Positions 34,003 through 43,025 of a stretch of DNA of 64,000 nucleotides are shown in pieces. The DNA lies in assembly GCA_016868455.1 (NCBI GenBank), contig VGGV01000002.1:62001-126000 (forward strand), read 5' to 3'. Source of the DNA: Bacteroidota bacterium. Lineage in GTDB: Bacteria; Bacteroidota; Bacteroidia; Chitinophagales; Chitinophagaceae. The notes under the pieces are model-generated. The model ran no database searches, was not told the DNA's origin, and saw only the letters and a list, made by a program, of their open reading frames with translations. The position numbers and the translations under genes are program-made. The first letter of the stretch is position 1; the number at the start of each line of letters is the position of its first letter.

Positions 34003-35850
34003 ATGCAGTCGCGGTTATTTGTTCTGACGGTAATAGTTTTCTATGCGTTGTCTGTTCATGCCCAGCCTTTTCCTTTTCCCGGAAATTATTTCAGAAACCC
34101 GGTGGGTATACCTATTGAGCTCTCAGCCAATTTTGGCGAACTACGTCCCAATCACTGGCATATGGGCCTGGATATTCGCACCAACGCCAAAGAAAATTAC
34201 CCGGTTTATGCTGCAGCTGAGGGATATATTGCCCATATTGGCATCCGGCCGCAGAGTTTTGGCCGCTTTATCATCATCAATCACCCCAACGGTCTTTCTA
34301 CACTGTATGCCCACCTGAATGATTTTTTTCCTGGGCTGGAGGAATATGTAACTGCAAAGCAGTATGAAAAGGAAAGCTGGGCTATTGAACTGGACTTTGC
34401 AAAAGGGCAATTCCCGGTTACAAAAGGAGCTTTTATTGCTTATAGCGGCAACACCGGCGGCTCACAGGGCCCCCACCTGCATTTTGAAATTTTTAATACC
34501 CGCACACAAAAAAGGCTGAACCCTTTGTTGTTTGATTTTTTTGTAAAAGACGATGTGCCGCCCAACCTGGTGAAACTGGCCATATACGACCGCAACAAAA
34601 GTGTGTACGAACAAACCCCGCAGTTCTTTAACCTGAAAAATACAGACAGCGGTTACGTTATTCCAAAAATACCGGTAATTAAAACCGGGTTTCGCAGGGT
34701 GAGTTTTGCATTACAGGCATATGACCGGCTCAGCGGAAGCAATAATCCCAACGGTATTTATTCAGCCCATATTTTCAAAAACGACGAGGCACAACTAAGT
34801 TTTGTGCTTGACAGTATTGATTACGATGAAACCCTTTATATCAATGCACATGTAGACTATAAAATACGGTACAACGGCGGGGCATTCCTTCAGCATCTTT
34901 CGCAATTGCCGGGTGATAAATGCACGGCTTACCGGCAAATAAACGGGGATGGGGTGCTGGAACTGACTGATAGCATTCAGCAAGCCATCCGGATAGAGGT
35001 AAAAGATGTGGCCGGCAATGTATCACAGCTGAACTTTTTTATTCAGTATGATGACAGCCTGGCTGTTGAATATGGCCACAGCAGCCGGACAAATGTGTTT
35101 GCGCCAAATATGGTAAATATGATGGATAAACCCGGGTTTGAGCTATACCTGCCGGAGGGAAGTTTATATGATACCGTTTCGCCGGTTTATTTTGTTACTG
35201 CCGCTTCCTTGCCGTATTCTTTTTCCGATATTCATCATGCAGGCGATGCTTCCGTTCCGCTGCATGAGGATGCAATAGTTCGGTTAAAATTAAAAAGGCC
35301 TGTGCCTGCAGCAGGGCAGGATAAGCTGCTTATTCTGCGAAGCGACCGAAGGGGAAACAGTGTTCGGAAAGCTGTATGGCAGGAGCAATGGGTATCGGCC
35401 AGGTTTGGAGGCTTTGGGACATTTCAGATAATAGCTGATGTAACGCCGCCCCGGGTAAATGATCCCGGTAAAGGAGATACCATCAATCTCAGCGCTGCCA
35501 CCCGTATCATTTTTTCCCCGGCAGATGATTATGGGATAAAATCTTTCCGGGCAGCATTATCTTCCTGCACTGCGGATATATTGGGTTATCATTGTATTGA
35601 AGATTCATTAAGCCGAAGCCGGTGGCTGCGTTTTACCAACGATAAAAGCCGCAACTGGATTTACCGCTTCGATGAACAATGCCCCTATGGCGTACACCAA
35701 CTGAAAGTAACGATTGAAGATATTGCCGGAAACATCACGGTAAAGGAATGGTGGATCAAAAGATTTCCCTATACACCCCCGCCGCCAAAGAAAAAAACAG
35801 GAAAAAAGACTAATGAAAAAGCTAAGAAGTCAGTCAAAAAGAAAAATTAA
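34003..35850 (+). CDS. Secreted M23 family metallopeptidase
   Basis: A 615-residue secreted protein: signal peptide (cleavage after about residue 20, ALSVHAQ), an M23/LytM zinc peptidase domain with H53-M-G-L-D57, YAHL (H104) and HLH (H158, H160), then a long beta-rich region of about 430 residues with an Ig-like segment, and a Lys-rich tail. It probably cuts peptidoglycan cross-bridges or is a structural LytM-like factor. I use ATG 34003, since the TTG at 33982 would lie upstream of a promoter-like -7 box. The Bcp-like pseudogene follows by 3 bp. Confidence 0.9.
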   Translation: MQSRLFVLTVIVFYALSVHAQPFPFPGNYFRNPVGIPIELSANFGELRPNHWHMGLDIRTNAKENYPVYAAAEGYIAHIGIRPQSFGRFIIINHPNGLSTLYAHLNDFFPGLEEYVTAKQYEKESWAIELDFAKGQFPVTKGAFIAYSGNTGGSQGPHLHFEIFNTRTQKRLNPLLFDFFVKDDVPPNLVKLAIYDRNKSVYEQTPQFFNLKNTDSGYVIPKIPVIKTGFRRVSFALQAYDRLSGSNNPNGIYSAHIFKNDEAQLSFVLDSIDYDETLYINAHVDYKIRYNGGAFLQHLSQLPGDKCTAYRQINGDGVLELTDSIQQAIRIEVKDVAGNVSQLNFFIQYDDSLAVEYGHSSRTNVFAPNMVNMMDKPGFELYLPEGSLYDTVSPVYFVTAASLPYSFSDIHHAGDASVPLHEDAIVRLKLKRPVPAAGQDKLLILRSDRRGNSVRKAVWQEQWVSARFGGFGTFQIIADVTPPRVNDPGKGDTINLSAATRIIFSPADDYGIKSFRAALSSCTADILGYHCIEDSLSRSRWLRFTNDKSRNWIYRFDEQCPYGVHQLKVTIEDIAGNITVKEWWIKRFPYTPPPPKKKTGKKTNEKAKKSVKKKN

Positions 35851-35853
35851 AGT

Positions 35854-36325
35854 ATGGCAATAACGCTTAAAGAAGGGGACAAAGCTCCTGCTTTCACCAG
35901 CAAGGACCAGGACGGTAAAAAAGTTTCTTTAGCTGATTATAAAGGAAAGAAACTGATTTGTATTTCTATTCAGAAGCCGGTTCTCCCACCTGTACAATTG
36001 AATCATGCAACCTGAGAGATAATTATGACCTGCTGATGAAAATGGTTTTGAAGTTTTAGGAGTAAGCCCGGATACCCAGGTCAAACAAAAGAAATTTGAG
36101 ACCAAATACAGGCTGCCTTTCAGGCTAATTGCTGATAATGAGAATAAAATAACGGACCTGTACGGTGTACATGAGATGAAAAAACTTTTCGGTCGTGAAT
36201 ACATGGGTATTCTCCGTACTACTTTCGTTCTTGATGAAAGAGGATTCATCCGAAGAATATTTCTTAAACCAAAGAATAAAGCCCATGCAGAGGAAATTCT
36301 TGCGGGCTATGCAGGTTTGCCGTAA
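35854..36325 (+). pseudogene. Thioredoxin-dependent peroxiredoxin (Bcp/AhpC-TSA), frameshifted
   Basis: The start (MAITLKEGDKAPAF) and the remainder of a 1-Cys/2-Cys Bcp peroxiredoxin are present, but in three frames. A base is missing in a T run near 35960 (LILYFY is broken) and one in an A run near 36042 (the codons before NGFEVLGVSPD). The catalytic part reads SPTCTIESCNLRD in the middle frame. The last frame runs KKFETKYRLPFRLIADNEN to TAA at 36323. It would detoxify peroxides if intact. Both changes are single-base losses in homopolymers, which could be sequencing errors. Confidence 0.75.
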
Positions 36326-36397
36326 TTTAAACTGGCCATAAGCAACCCCTCATCCATCATCAACGATGTATTATAAAATATTCTAAAAGAGTTAAAC

Positions 36398-37303
36398 ATG
36401 AAAACAACAGCATTGTTTATTCTACTTGGCATTTCGCTGCAGCTCACTGCACAGGATAAAAAAGAAAACAAAACGGTGCAGGTGTTCAGCTCCACCAAAA
36501 CCATCAATGCCCGAACCCCGGAAGTGATTGGCAAGGGCAAACTGGATTTTAATGTTACACATAACTTCGGGGATATTGGCGGAAGCAACGGCGGAATTAA
36601 AAGATTCTTCGGTCTTGATAATGCAGCCGACATCCGTATAGCCTTTACAGTGGGTTTAGGTGAGCATTTCGATGGCAGTATTGCAAGGGTAAAAGGAGCA
36701 GGTCCGCAGCAGCAGCTATATGAAATAGGCGCCAAATACCAGATCATGCAGCAAAGGGAAAATGATCCTTCTCATCCTTTGTCGCTGGCGGTGTTCGGCA
36801 ATTTAGTGATCGCTGCCAGCCCGCAAAACCCCTTTCCCAACCAGGATAACAGCTATGATGATCTGGGTGACCGTACCAGTAACGTACTGCAGCTGATCAT
36901 CGCTAAAAAAATGGGAAAGGTGAGTGTACAGTTGAACCCCACCTTCGTTACAAGGGGCTATGCTATCACCTACGACAAGAAAAGCATGTTTGCCCTCGGC
37001 GGGGCAGTGAGGCTTCCGCTGGGCGGAAGAGTAAACCTGCTGCTGGATTATTTTCATCCGTTCAGAAGTGATGCCAGTAAAGATTCATTCCGCATCAATG
37101 ACAATATCAGGTTTTATGATCCTCTTGGAGTCGGGTTTGAAATACTCACCTCCGGCCATATCTTCCGTCTGAACTTTACCAATGCCACCGAGATACTGGA
37201 AAACCGCTATATCCCCCGCACCATCACCTCGTGGGGCAAAGGGCAGTTCCGGTGGGGCTTTACTATTTCCAGGAAGTTCACATTGTGGAGGGATAAGAAG
37301 TGA
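36398..37303 (+). CDS. DUF5777 family outer membrane beta-barrel protein
   Basis: A 301-residue protein with a signal peptide (to LQLTAQ) and amphipathic strands typical of a small beta-barrel. The sequence VTHNFGDIGG followed by FFGLDNAADIRIAFTVGL is characteristic of DUF5777, common in Bacteroidota and of unknown function. The C-terminus ends in an aromatic/charged strand (RWGFTISRKFTLW), as for BAM substrates. It stands between the broken peroxiredoxin and a small HExxH protein. Confidence 0.85.
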   Translation: MKTTALFILLGISLQLTAQDKKENKTVQVFSSTKTINARTPEVIGKGKLDFNVTHNFGDIGGSNGGIKRFFGLDNAADIRIAFTVGLGEHFDGSIARVKGAGPQQQLYEIGAKYQIMQQRENDPSHPLSLAVFGNLVIAASPQNPFPNQDNSYDDLGDRTSNVLQLIIAKKMGKVSVQLNPTFVTRGYAITYDKKSMFALGGAVRLPLGGRVNLLLDYFHPFRSDASKDSFRINDNIRFYDPLGVGFEILTSGHIFRLNFTNATEILENRYIPRTITSWGKGQFRWGFTISRKFTLWRDKK

Positions 37304-37371
37304 GTGGTGAGTAGCCCATCTTTGGCCTTTTTTTACTGCAACGAAAGATGCAGTTTTAGTGTTATTGCTTT

Positions 37372-37689
37372 ATGAAAATCCGGATTAAAGAAAACTCCTG
37401 GGAGGCAAAACTGGCCGCTGCAAAACTGAAATCACGCAAAGTGGCAATTGTATTTGGCAGCACCATTCATCTGCACAATACCAGCCGTTCAGAGTTTTTA
37501 AGTGACAGGGAATGGGTTTGCCATGAACTGAAACATGTGGAGCAATACCGGCGGTTCGGCTTTGCAGGTTTTATTTCCCGTTATTTGGTTGAATGGGTGA
37601 AGAACGGGTATTATGATAACAAATTTGAAACGGAAGCGAGACAAAGCGAAAAAGATGTAAGCCTGACAAAGGGAGTAATTTTTTCTTAA
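37372..37689 (+). CDS. Small HExxH-motif protein, DUF4157-like
   Basis: A 105-residue protein. It contains HELKHVEQYRRFG (HExxH, near residue 51), which may bind zinc as in small metallopeptidase-like proteins of the DUF4157 type. A downstream Glu (ETEARQ) could be the third ligand. It has no signal peptide. Its stop overlaps the end of birA by 4 nt in convergent orientation. Confidence 0.75.
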   Translation: MKIRIKENSWEAKLAAAKLKSRKVAIVFGSTIHLHNTSRSEFLSDREWVCHELKHVEQYRRFGFAGFISRYLVEWVKNGYYDNKFETEARQSEKDVSLTKGVIFS

Positions 37690-38477
37690 AGCATCCACTC
37701 TACTTCCCCAAAATCGAACCCGATAGTTATCGGGTCTTCTTCAATGGAATGGTCAGTAATCAGTTTACCGGCACAGCTTACACCTTTTATCACCGCTTCA
37801 AACACCCGGTTTTCTTTTTTTAGTTTTACTTTCTCATTCAGTTTGTACAAATTCCTGTTATAGATACTGAAAATATTTTCAAATCCGGCAGAGGTAAGTT
37901 CATTAAAGCGATGCTCAACCATGCCGCATAATTCTTTGGCGAGGTCAACAACTTTAAAATCGCTGCCGGTAATCTGTTTGAGTGAAACAGGGTTGGGCAG
38001 ATAATCAGGAAAAATGGTTTGGTTGATGTTGAGGCCAATACCAGCTATAGCCCAGTTCCACTTGCCCTTAATTTCCGCCTCCTGACTATTGACTATTGAC
38101 TCTATTAAAATTCCCCCTGCCTTTCTGTCCTGCCAATACAGGTCATTCGGCCATTTAATACTCGTTTTGTTTTCCGCATATTTTGTAAAAAATTCAAGTA
38201 CGGCAACGGTTATGCAGGCGCTTAGCTGAAATTGCTGATTCAGCAGCAGCTGTTCTGGTTTTATTACCATACTCAGGGTAATATTCATATCTTTTTCAGA
38301 GGCCCACACCCGGCCTCTCTGCCCCCGGCCAGACAGTTGTTCATGGCTAAAAACGACCATACCGTGTTGTGCCAAACCTGCATGAATTTGCTGCCGGGCA
38401 TAGTTATTGGTACTGTCAACCGATTGCAGTTCAATGAATGGTGAGCCAATCATATTTGTAACAGGGGCTTGTGACAA
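37686..38477 (-). CDS. birA: Biotin--[acetyl-CoA-carboxylase] ligase
   Basis: A 263-residue catalytic-only BirA, without the DNA-binding helix-turn-helix found in E. coli BirA, so it does not act as a repressor. It has SGRGQRGRVW (biotin/ATP loop), IKWPNDLYW and GIGLNIN. It attaches biotin to the carboxylase carrier. A segment VNSQEAEI after GGILIES is longer than in usual BirA and is encoded by 7-bp repeats (38083-38101). The C-terminal EDPITIGF is encoded by an 18-bp palindrome (37718-37735). It is divergent from rsfS. Confidence 0.94.
   Translation of the reverse strand: MSQAPVTNMIGSPFIELQSVDSTNNYARQQIHAGLAQHGMVVFSHEQLSGRGQRGRVWASEKDMNITLSMVIKPEQLLLNQQFQLSACITVAVLEFFTKYAENKTSIKWPNDLYWQDRKAGGILIESIVNSQEAEIKGKWNWAIAGIGLNINQTIFPDYLPNPVSLKQITGSDFKVVDLAKELCGMVEHRFNELTSAGFENIFSIYNRNLYKLNEKVKLKKENRVFEAVIKGVSCAGKLITDHSIEEDPITIGFDFGEVEWML
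37718..37735. repeat. 18-bp palindrome inside the 3' end of birA
   Basis: ACCCGATAGTTATCGGGT has 8-bp perfect arms about a GT centre. It is the same family as CCCCGATAGCTATCGGGG at 50937. It encodes DPITIG in BirA without breaking the frame. Confidence 0.75.
38083..38101. repeat. Tandem TGACTAT units inside birA
   Basis: Two full TGACTAT units and a partial third (TGACT) lie in tandem. On the coding strand they specify part of SIVNSQE, an extension of the GGILIE loop. Seven-base units also occur in gldD and alaS. Confidence 0.7.
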
Positions 38478-38485
38478 TTAATCGC

Positions 38486-38493
38486 TATTTTTG
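38486..38493 (+). promoter_or_regulatory. -7 element upstream of rsfS
   Basis: TATTTTTG fits TAnnTTTG 41 bp before the rsfS start, in the divergent birA-rsfS spacer. No convincing -33 box is at the right distance. Confidence 0.35.
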
Positions 38494-38533
38494 AACCAGT
38501 AAACATAAACTAAAAACCAAACACTCTCAATTT

Positions 38534-38938
38534 TTGGAACAATTGGCAGTATTGACCAACCGCAGAAAAAAAAGTGCAGTCAGGTTAACGAGGAGTTCAA
38601 AAATCATCAAAACCATAATTGCTGCTATTCAGGAAAAAAAGGGGAGGCAAATCATTTCCCTCGACCTAAGAAAAATAAACGAGGCCGTTGCTGATTTTTT
38701 TATAATCTGCGAAGCAGGCAGCCAGCCACAGATCAGGGCGATTGCCGAAAATGTGGAAGATAAAGTGAAAGAAAGGTGCGGTGAAAACCCATATCACCAT
38801 GAGGGCTACCAGAATTTGCAATGGGTACTGATAGATTATGTAAATGTGGTGGTGCATGTAATGCTTCCTGAAAACAGGAAGTTTTACAAACTGGAAGAAA
38901 TGTGGAGTGATGCCGCCACTGAAGTACATAAAGACTAA
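38534..38938 (+). CDS. rsfS: Ribosomal silencing factor RsfS
   Basis: A 134-residue RsfS with the family core IISLDLRKINEAVADFFIICEAGSQPQ and YHHEGYQNLQWVLIDYVNVVVHV. It binds ribosomal protein uL14 and keeps subunits apart when nutrients are low. No ATG precedes the core; TTG at 38534, or the TTG at 38543, is the likely start. The Bacteroidota order rsfS-ftsH-LUD protein is kept here. Confidence 0.93.
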   Translation: MEQLAVLTNRRKKSAVRLTRSSKIIKTIIAAIQEKKGRQIISLDLRKINEAVADFFIICEAGSQPQIRAIAENVEDKVKERCGENPYHHEGYQNLQWVLIDYVNVVVHVMLPENRKFYKLEEMWSDAATEVHKD

Positions 38939-39011
38939 TCTTTGTTAATTATGCCGGCGGTTTCAAGTTTTTAACCGGATAATCATTAACTAGCAGAACA
39001 TAAAACTTACT

Positions 39012-41111
39012 ATGTCACAGGATTCAGGAAACAGACCGCCCAGGTTCGACAGACGTCAGCAGGGTCCGATGGGGGAAGACCCGGGTCAGGGTCCCGGGAA
39101 AGGCCCCCGATTTAATATTTACTGGATTTATGCAATGATTCTGGCGGTGCTGATCGGTTTTTCCTGGTTTGGCCCGTTTTCACGGAACATGTCCAAAGTC
39201 AATGAACTTGACTTTAAAAACATGATTGATTCCGGCGATGTGGCGAAGTACACCATTATAGATAACAGGAAAAGGGTCAAAATATTTCTTACGAAGGCCG
39301 GCCGGGCCAGGCATGCTGAAAAGCTACGGAAAGGGGTAAGTGGTAAAGTAGCGGAAGATGGCCCGCATATGTATTTTGCTATTACCAGCGGTGATACCTT
39401 TAAAAAAGGGATTGATGACTTTTACAAAGAATATCCAACTGTAGCTAAAGTTCCTTTTGATGTAGAAAATGAAAGAGACATCTTCGGCGGCATATTACAG
39501 TTTTTACTGCCTGTGCTGATTTTTGTGGGTTTATGGATACTGCTGATGCGAAAAATGGGCGGTGGCGCCGGCGGAGGCGGTGGTCCCGGCGGTATTTTCA
39601 ACATCGGAAAATCAAAAGCCCAGCTTTTTGATAAGGGCACAAGAGTCAATATCACCTTTGCAGATGTGGCGGGTCTGGATGAGGCAAAAGTAGAGGTGAT
39701 GGAGATTGTTGATTTTCTCAAGAGTCCCAAGAAATACACCAACCTCGGCGGAAAAATTCCCAAAGGAGCTTTGTTGATCGGCCCTCCGGGCACTGGTAAA
39801 ACCCTGCTGGCAAAAGCAGTGGCAGGGGAGGCTCAGGTACCCTTCTTCAGCCTCAGCGGTTCTGATTTTGTAGAAATGTTTGTAGGCGTAGGTGCCAGCC
39901 GGGTAAGAGATTTGTTTAAGCAGGCAAGGGAAAAAGCGCCCTGCATCATCTTCATTGATGAGATTGATGCCATTGGCCGTGCCCGGGGCAAAAATGTAAT
40001 GATGAGCAATGATGAAAGGGAAAGCACCCTGAACCAGTTGCTGGTGGAAATGGATGGGTTCGGAACAGATTCAGGGATTATCGTTTTGGCTGCCACTAAC
40101 CGCCCGGATGTGCTTGATTCTGCACTGCTGCGCCCGGGACGTTTCGACAGACAGATTACGATTGACAAACCAGATCTGGCCGGCCGTGAAGCAATTTTTA
40201 AAGTGCACCTGAAGCCCATTAAGATTTCAAAGACACTTGATATACATAAACTGGCGGAACAGACACCGGGGTTTGCAGGCGCTGATATTGCCAATGTGTG
40301 CAATGAAGCAGCCCTCATAGCCGCTAGAAAAAACAAAGAGGCGGTGGATATGCAGGATTTCCAGGATGCGGTGGACAGGGTTATCGGCGGGCTGGAGAAA
40401 AAAAACAAGATTATTTCACCTGAAGAGAAAAAGATTATTGCTTACCATGAAGCGGGCCATGCTATCTGCGGCTGGTACCTTGAACATGCCTATCCGCTGC
40501 TGAAAGTAACAATTGTACCCCGTGGCACGGCTGCACTGGGGTATGCCCAATACACACTCAAGGAGCAGTATTTGTACAATACCGACCAGCTTAACGACCA
40601 GATTTGTATGACACTGGGAGGCAGGGCCAGCGAAGAAATTTTCTTCGGCAAAATTTCCACCGGCGCACAGAACGACCTGCAGCAGGTAACCCGGATTGCG
40701 TACGCCATGGTAACGGTGTATGGTATGAATGACAAAATTGGCAATATCAGTTATTATGATCCGCAACAGGAAACTGCCTTTACCAAGCCGTATTCAGACG
40801 AAACCGCTAAAATGATTGATGAGGAAGTCAGAAAGCTGATAGACGATGCGTATGACAGAACAAAAGAATTGCTGACAGAGAAAAAAGCGGATGTCGAAAA
40901 ACTGGCTACTGCGCTGCTGGAAAAAGAAGTATTATTCCAGAGCGATGTGGAGGCCCTGATTGGCAAACGCCCCTTTGAGGAAAAGAAACCCCTGACTGTG
41001 GAGGCGGCGGCTTTGGCCCCGGCGGAAGAAACACCGGCGCCTGTAAAAAAAGAAACAGAGGAAAAGGCGGATGATCAGATCGGCGGATTTGATCTGGCAC
41101 CTTCAGTATAA
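39012..41111 (+). CDS. ftsH: ATP-dependent zinc metalloprotease FtsH
   Basis: A 699-residue membrane protease: a Gly/Pro-rich cytosolic N-terminus, two transmembrane helices (about 35-55 and 160-180) around a periplasmic domain, a Gly-rich linker, AAA+ ATPase with Walker A GPPGTGKT (257-264), and the zinc peptidase motif HEAGH (H479, E480, H483). It removes misassembled membrane proteins and short-lived regulators such as LpxC. The Ala/Pro/Glu-rich tail is typical for the phylum. lutC follows by 16 bp. Confidence 0.97.
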   Translation: MSQDSGNRPPRFDRRQQGPMGEDPGQGPGKGPRFNIYWIYAMILAVLIGFSWFGPFSRNMSKVNELDFKNMIDSGDVAKYTIIDNRKRVKIFLTKAGRARHAEKLRKGVSGKVAEDGPHMYFAITSGDTFKKGIDDFYKEYPTVAKVPFDVENERDIFGGILQFLLPVLIFVGLWILLMRKMGGGAGGGGGPGGIFNIGKSKAQLFDKGTRVNITFADVAGLDEAKVEVMEIVDFLKSPKKYTNLGGKIPKGALLIGPPGTGKTLLAKAVAGEAQVPFFSLSGSDFVEMFVGVGASRVRDLFKQAREKAPCIIFIDEIDAIGRARGKNVMMSNDERESTLNQLLVEMDGFGTDSGIIVLAATNRPDVLDSALLRPGRFDRQITIDKPDLAGREAIFKVHLKPIKISKTLDIHKLAEQTPGFAGADIANVCNEAALIAARKNKEAVDMQDFQDAVDRVIGGLEKKNKIISPEEKKIIAYHEAGHAICGWYLEHAYPLLKVTIVPRGTAALGYAQYTLKEQYLYNTDQLNDQICMTLGGRASEEIFFGKISTGAQNDLQQVTRIAYAMVTVYGMNDKIGNISYYDPQQETAFTKPYSDETAKMIDEEVRKLIDDAYDRTKELLTEKKADVEKLATALLEKEVLFQSDVEALIGKRPFEEKKPLTVEAAALAPAEETPAPVKKETEEKADDQIGGFDLAPSV

Positions 41112-41127
41112 TCTAAACTGCTGATTC

Positions 41128-41763
41128 ATGAATATTTCTCCTTCCAAAGAGACTATTTTAAAAAAGATACGCAAGGCGTTGAGTCATTCAACGCCTTTGC
41201 CTTTTCCGCAGAGTGAGGGCAATCAAACTGTATTTCCGCCATTGCAGCAGGAGCCGGAAGTGGAATTTGCAGAACAGTTTACCAAACTGCAGGGAAAATT
41301 CATCTATTGCATCAACCAGCAGGAACTGGCTTTTCAGCTTACCAGCCTTATAAAAAAACGGGATTGGCACAAGGTATTTTGTACGGAAGACGGGCTGATA
41401 GCTGCCGCCATACCCCAGTTGGCAGACAGGCTGGTGAAAACCAGCCTGTCACATTGTGATGCTTCTATTACAGGTTGTGAATACCTGATAGCGAGAACCG
41501 GGAGTATTGTTTTGAGTTCAGCACAACAAAACGGCCGCTCCGTAAGTGTATATGCACCCGTTCATTTATGCATTGCATATACCAGCCAACTGGTATATGA
41601 TATTAAAGATGCCCTGCAGGCTGCTAAGGAAAAATACGGGAATAACCTGCCTTCACTGCTTTCATTCGCCACAGGACCCAGCCGTACAGCTGATATTGAA
41701 AAAACACTGGTTGTGGGAGTGCATGGACCGAAGGAAGTGTATTTATTCCTGGTGGAATCATAG
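41128..41763 (+). CDS. lutC: LUD domain protein, LutC/YkgG family
   Basis: A 211-residue LUD-domain protein with family motifs ITGCEYLIARTGSIVLSS and TGPSRTADIEKTLVVGVHGPKEV. It is the LutC-type partner of the iron-sulfur LutB encoded at 20230, which suggests L-lactate oxidation. It is placed after ftsH, an order common in Bacteroidota. An intragenic hairpin with 10-bp arms (41173-41182/41188-41197) covers codons 16-24, early enough to influence expression. Confidence 0.88.
   Translation: MNISPSKETILKKIRKALSHSTPLPFPQSEGNQTVFPPLQQEPEVEFAEQFTKLQGKFIYCINQQELAFQLTSLIKKRDWHKVFCTEDGLIAAAIPQLADRLVKTSLSHCDASITGCEYLIARTGSIVLSSAQQNGRSVSVYAPVHLCIAYTSQLVYDIKDALQAAKEKYGNNLPSLLSFATGPSRTADIEKTLVVGVHGPKEVYLFLVES
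41173..41197. other. Hairpin in the early lutC coding region
   Basis: AAGGCGTTGA and TCAACGCCTT pair perfectly around a 5-nt loop, followed by TGCCTTTT. It lies 45-70 nt after the lutC start codon, inside codons for KALSHSTPL. Confidence 0.55.
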
Positions 41764-41807
41764 TTTATCTCCTTTCCACATTTCATCTCTTAGCTTATCT
41801 TTACAGC

Positions 41808-42233
41808 ATGACAAATCCCGGCGTTTACCAGTTATTTGTGTACGGTTCGCTCCGAAGCGGATTTTATAGCCATGCCTATGATTATATCAGCCTTTTCTTT
41901 TCATTTGTTGGCGAAGCAAAAGTGAGAGGAAAACTGTTTGATATGGGCAGCTATCCGGCCGGCCTGCCCACAAAAGACAACAGTTTTATCATCGGTGAAC
42001 TTTACAGGATCAAACATGAAAAAAAATTTTCCTGGGCCATCGGACAACTGGATGACTATGAAGGTATGTCTGTGGAGCCCGATGAAATTCAGCTTTACCG
42101 CCGGGAAATAACTGAAATGTACATAAACGGAGAGGTAACCCATGCATGGATTTACTGGTACAATGGCGATATAAGCGGGAGACCTGTTATTGCTTCCGGA
42201 GACCTGATGCAGTACATGAAAGAAAAGAAATGA
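41808..42233 (+). CDS. Gamma-glutamylcyclotransferase (AIG2-like) family protein
   Basis: A 141-residue protein with the nucleotide-like loop VYGSLRSGF near residue 9 and a central Glu in LDDYEGMSVEP, the general base of GGCT enzymes. These release pyroglutamate from gamma-glutamyl peptides or amines. The specific substrate is not known. lpxH follows by 9 bp, so the pair may be co-transcribed. Confidence 0.88.
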   Translation: MTNPGVYQLFVYGSLRSGFYSHAYDYISLFFSFVGEAKVRGKLFDMGSYPAGLPTKDNSFIIGELYRIKHEKKFSWAIGQLDDYEGMSVEPDEIQLYRREITEMYINGEVTHAWIYWYNGDISGRPVIASGDLMQYMKEKK

Positions 42234-42242
42234 TTACACCGG

Positions 42243-43025
42243 GTGTTGCTTCCTCACAATAAAAAAATCTACTTTCTTTCCGACTTTCACCTCGGCGCAC
42301 CCAACCATACAAGCAGTCTTGAGAGGGAAAAAATCATCGTTAGTTTTCTGGAAAAGATAAAAGATAATGCGGCCGAAATCTTTCTGGTTGGCGATATGTT
42401 TGACTTTTGGTATGAATACAGAAAAGTAGTGCCTAAGGGATATGTAAGATTATTTGGTAAACTGGCCGAATTATCTGATGCGGGGATTGCCATGCATTTT
42501 TTTACGGGCAACCATGATATGTGGATAAGAGATTATTTCCAGAAAGAACTGGACATGCCTGTATATTTTGAACCCCGGGATTTTGAACGAAATGGCAAAA
42601 AATTTCTTATTGGTCACGGCGACGGCCTTGGCCCGGGAGATCATGGTTATAAGCGGTTAAAAAAATTATTCCGTAACCCGGTAAGTAAATGGCTGTTTGG
42701 CATTCTGCCGCCGGTGGCCGGGATAAGCCTGGCCCATTACCTCAGCAGCTGGAGCCGGGCGCAAACCGGTGCATCAGAAGAAGTTTTTCTCGGGGAAGAC
42801 AAAGAATGGCTGATTATCTACTGTAAAGAGGTTTTGAAGAAGAAATTTTACAACTATTTCATATTCGGGCATCGTCATCTGGCTATAGATTACCGGCTGG
42901 GTGAGCAAAGCAGGTACATTAACCTAGGCGACTGGATACGTTATTATACCTATGCTGTTTTTGACGGGGAAAATCTGGAGCTGAAATCATATAAAAACAT
43001 GGATGGAAAGATCATCCGAAAATAA
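42243..43025 (+). CDS. lpxH: UDP-2,3-diacylglucosamine diphosphatase LpxH
   Basis: A 260-residue calcineurin-like phosphoesterase that makes lipid X in lipid A synthesis at the inner membrane. Metal and catalytic motifs: DFHLGAP, GDMFDFW, GNHD, GHGDGLGPGD and GHRH. The best start is GTG 42243 (reading MLLPHNKKIYFLSDFHLG). Its stop touches the ATG of the next gene. Confidence 0.94.
   Translation: MLLPHNKKIYFLSDFHLGAPNHTSSLEREKIIVSFLEKIKDNAAEIFLVGDMFDFWYEYRKVVPKGYVRLFGKLAELSDAGIAMHFFTGNHDMWIRDYFQKELDMPVYFEPRDFERNGKKFLIGHGDGLGPGDHGYKRLKKLFRNPVSKWLFGILPPVAGISLAHYLSSWSRAQTGASEEVFLGEDKEWLIIYCKEVLKKKFYNYFIFGHRHLAIDYRLGEQSRYINLGDWIRYYTYAVFDGENLELKSYKNMDGKIIRK

Noticed and set aside
39560-39600. Gly-rich repeat in ftsH as a mobile repeat
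   Set aside because: Such glycine linkers are normal in FtsH of this phylum.
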